A DNA stretch of 64,000 nt from Erysipelotrichaceae bacterium (lineage in GTDB: Bacteria > Bacillota_I > Bacilli_A > Erysipelotrichales > Erysipelotrichaceae), in NCBI GenBank assembly GCA_017473265.1, contig JAFULQ010000017.1, positions 1 through 64,000 of the forward strand. The letters run 5' to 3'. Below, piece by piece: positions 63,384 to 64,000 of the stretch. Below the pieces are notes generated by a model that was not told the origin of the DNA, ran no database searches, and saw only the letters and a list, made by a program, of their open reading frames with translations. The position numbers were made by a program, and so were the translations under genes. Numbering within the stretch: position 1 is the stretch's first letter; the number at the start of each line of letters is the position of its first letter.

Positions 63384-63459
63384 GCCGGATTAGCTCAATT
63401 GGCAGAGCAACTGATTTGTAATCAGTAGGTTGTAGGTTCGAGTCCTATATCCGGCACCA
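63384..63459 (+). tRNA. tRNA-Thr (TGT)
   Basis: Anticodon TGT, acceptor GCCGGAT/ATCCGGC, encoded CCA. Confidence 0.96.
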
Positions 63460-63467
63460 TTTTTTTC

Positions 63468-63552
63468 GGGGAGGTAGCGAAGAGGCTAAACGCGACTGAC
63501 TGTAACTCAGTTCCCTTTGGGTTCGACAGTTCGAATCTGTCCCTCCCCACCA
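63468..63552 (+). tRNA. tRNA-Tyr (GTA)
   Basis: 85-base class II tRNA, anticodon GTA, acceptor GGGGAGG/CCTCCCC, encoded CCA. Confidence 0.95.
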
Positions 63553-63561
63553 TTTACATGA

Positions 63562-63637
63562 TGGGGTGTAGCCAAGCGGTAAGGCACCAGACTTTGACTC
63601 TGGCATTTCCCTGGTTCGAATCCAGGCACCCCAGCCA
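63562..63637 (+). tRNA. tRNA-Gln (TTG)
   Basis: Anticodon TTG, acceptor TGGGGTG/CACCCCA, discriminator G, encoded CCA. Confidence 0.95.
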
Positions 63638-63646
63638 TTTATAACT

Positions 63647-63722
63647 GATCCCTTAGCTCAGTTGGTAGAGCATCTGACTTTTAATCAGAGGGTCGGGCGT
63701 TCGAATCGCCCAGGGATCACCA
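63647..63722 (+). tRNA. tRNA-Lys (TTT)
   Basis: Anticodon TTT, acceptor GATCCCT/AGGGATC, encoded CCA. Confidence 0.95.
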
Positions 63723-63731
63723 TTTCTTTTT

Positions 63732-63805
63732 GCGGATGTAGTTCAATGGTAGAACTTCAGCCTTCCAAGCTGACTACGCGAGTTCGATTCTCGTCATCCG
63801 CTCCA
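63732..63805 (+). tRNA. tRNA-Gly (TCC)
   Basis: Anticodon TCC, acceptor GCGGATG/CATCCGC, discriminator T, encoded CCA. Last of the six-gene cluster. Confidence 0.95.
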
Positions 63806-63815
63806 TTGTTAATAC

Positions 63816-63840
63816 AAGTTATCTTCGGATAACTTTTTTT
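63816..63840 (+). terminator. Terminator of the six-tRNA cluster
   Basis: AAGTTATC-TTCG-GATAACTT with UUCG tetraloop and T run. Confidence 0.9.
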
Positions 63841-63853
63841 GTGCAAAAATTGA

Positions 63854-63893
63854 AAAAAGAGAGTACTTTTGGTAGGAGTATTCTCTTTTTTTT
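63854..63893 (+). terminator. Second terminator-like hairpin before the last gene
   Basis: A 14-bp stem (63854-63867 with 63877-63890, one G-T pair) and T run, only about 14 bases after the tRNA terminator and 27 before the next start codon. Backup terminator or attenuator. Confidence 0.65.
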
Positions 63894-63919
63894 GCGTATA
63901 AGTTAGTAGGAGGGATATT

Positions 63920-64000
63920 ATGAAGAAAATTATTAATGTATTTGTGGTATTTGTTTTACTAATGTGTAGTTGTGGTTTTGTTTTTGGGTATGATGATGCG
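63920..64000 (+). CDS. Start of a secreted protein or lipoprotein (cut by window end)
   Basis: Only the first 27 codons are visible: MKKIINVFVVFVLLMCSCGF is a signal peptide with two cysteines at the end of the hydrophobic core, a possible but non-canonical lipobox. GGAGG lies eight bases before the ATG. The mature protein starts GYDDA and continues past the window; nothing more can be said. Confidence 0.6.
   Translation, partial: MKKIINVFVVFVLLMCSCGFVFGYDDA

Overview
The window is a 64-kb stretch of low-GC, gene-dense chromosome. It has Gram-positive features: LCP, MurT/GatD and CWB2 proteins, short intergenic gaps, many stem-loop terminators, and all 14 tRNA genes encode CCA. The gene mix (adhE with a Rex-like operator, pduL, the cdaA-cdaR-glmM operon, mannose-family PTS, MneP-type CDF, YitT, LCP) fits an anaerobic fermenting Bacillota. 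Erysipelotrichia is my best guess by inference; no rRNA is present to confirm it.

Layout. 1-0.6 kb: an IS200/IS605 TnpA element cut by the left edge. 0.7-4.3 kb: an orphan GatZ/KbaZ subunit convergent with an AraC-type regulator, then two small membrane proteins. 4.4-16.8 kb: a stand-alone RarA-C-terminal-like protein, a hydrolase, a two-component system, a Mn-type CDF exporter, a TraB protein, the cyclic-di-AMP/cell-wall operon cdaA-cdaR-glmM with an unusually long CdaA tail, and DegV. 16.9-26.4 kb: tRNA-His, pduL, pepT, manA, nagA, lipid kinase, aldose epimerase, nagB, trxA, LCP and enolase, i.e. central and amino-sugar metabolism. 26.6-34.3 kb: tRNA-Cys and tRNA-Leu, followed by a segment bounded by an exact 56-bp repeat of the tRNA-Leu 3' end plus its terminator. 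It carries a split chromate transporter, a GntR regulator and a divergent operon of PTS IIC-IID-IIB, a gamma-glutamyltransferase-like enzyme and a NagA-like deacetylase. It looks like a metabolic island that has lost its integrase.

34.3-46 kb: two zinc-ribbon membrane proteins, adhE behind two cre-like boxes and a Rex-like box, a RhuM-Fic protein, an MBOAT/DHHW acyl-transfer pair, YitT, YgiQ and an arginase-family enzyme. 46-54.6 kb: a small lipoprotein, a TSCPD protein, a heterodimeric ABC exporter with complementary degenerate sites, and lspA-rluD-rhomboid-dCMP deaminase. 54.7-64 kb: a 1,123-aa surface protein (transglutaminase-like, Ig-like repeats, three CWB2), an aminotransferase, a predicted C-rich small RNA, tRNA-Arg, murT with a GatD partner that lacks its glutaminase residues, two tRNA clusters (4 and 6 genes), a FUSC-type membrane protein and the start of a secreted protein.

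The most unusual items are the predicted small RNA at 59420-59490 (two hairpins, each showing a UCCC loop), the GatD-like protein without catalytic Cys/His, the tRNA-Leu-bounded island, and the long CdaA tail. No CRISPR array, prophage structural gene, plasmid origin or riboswitch of a class I know was recognised.
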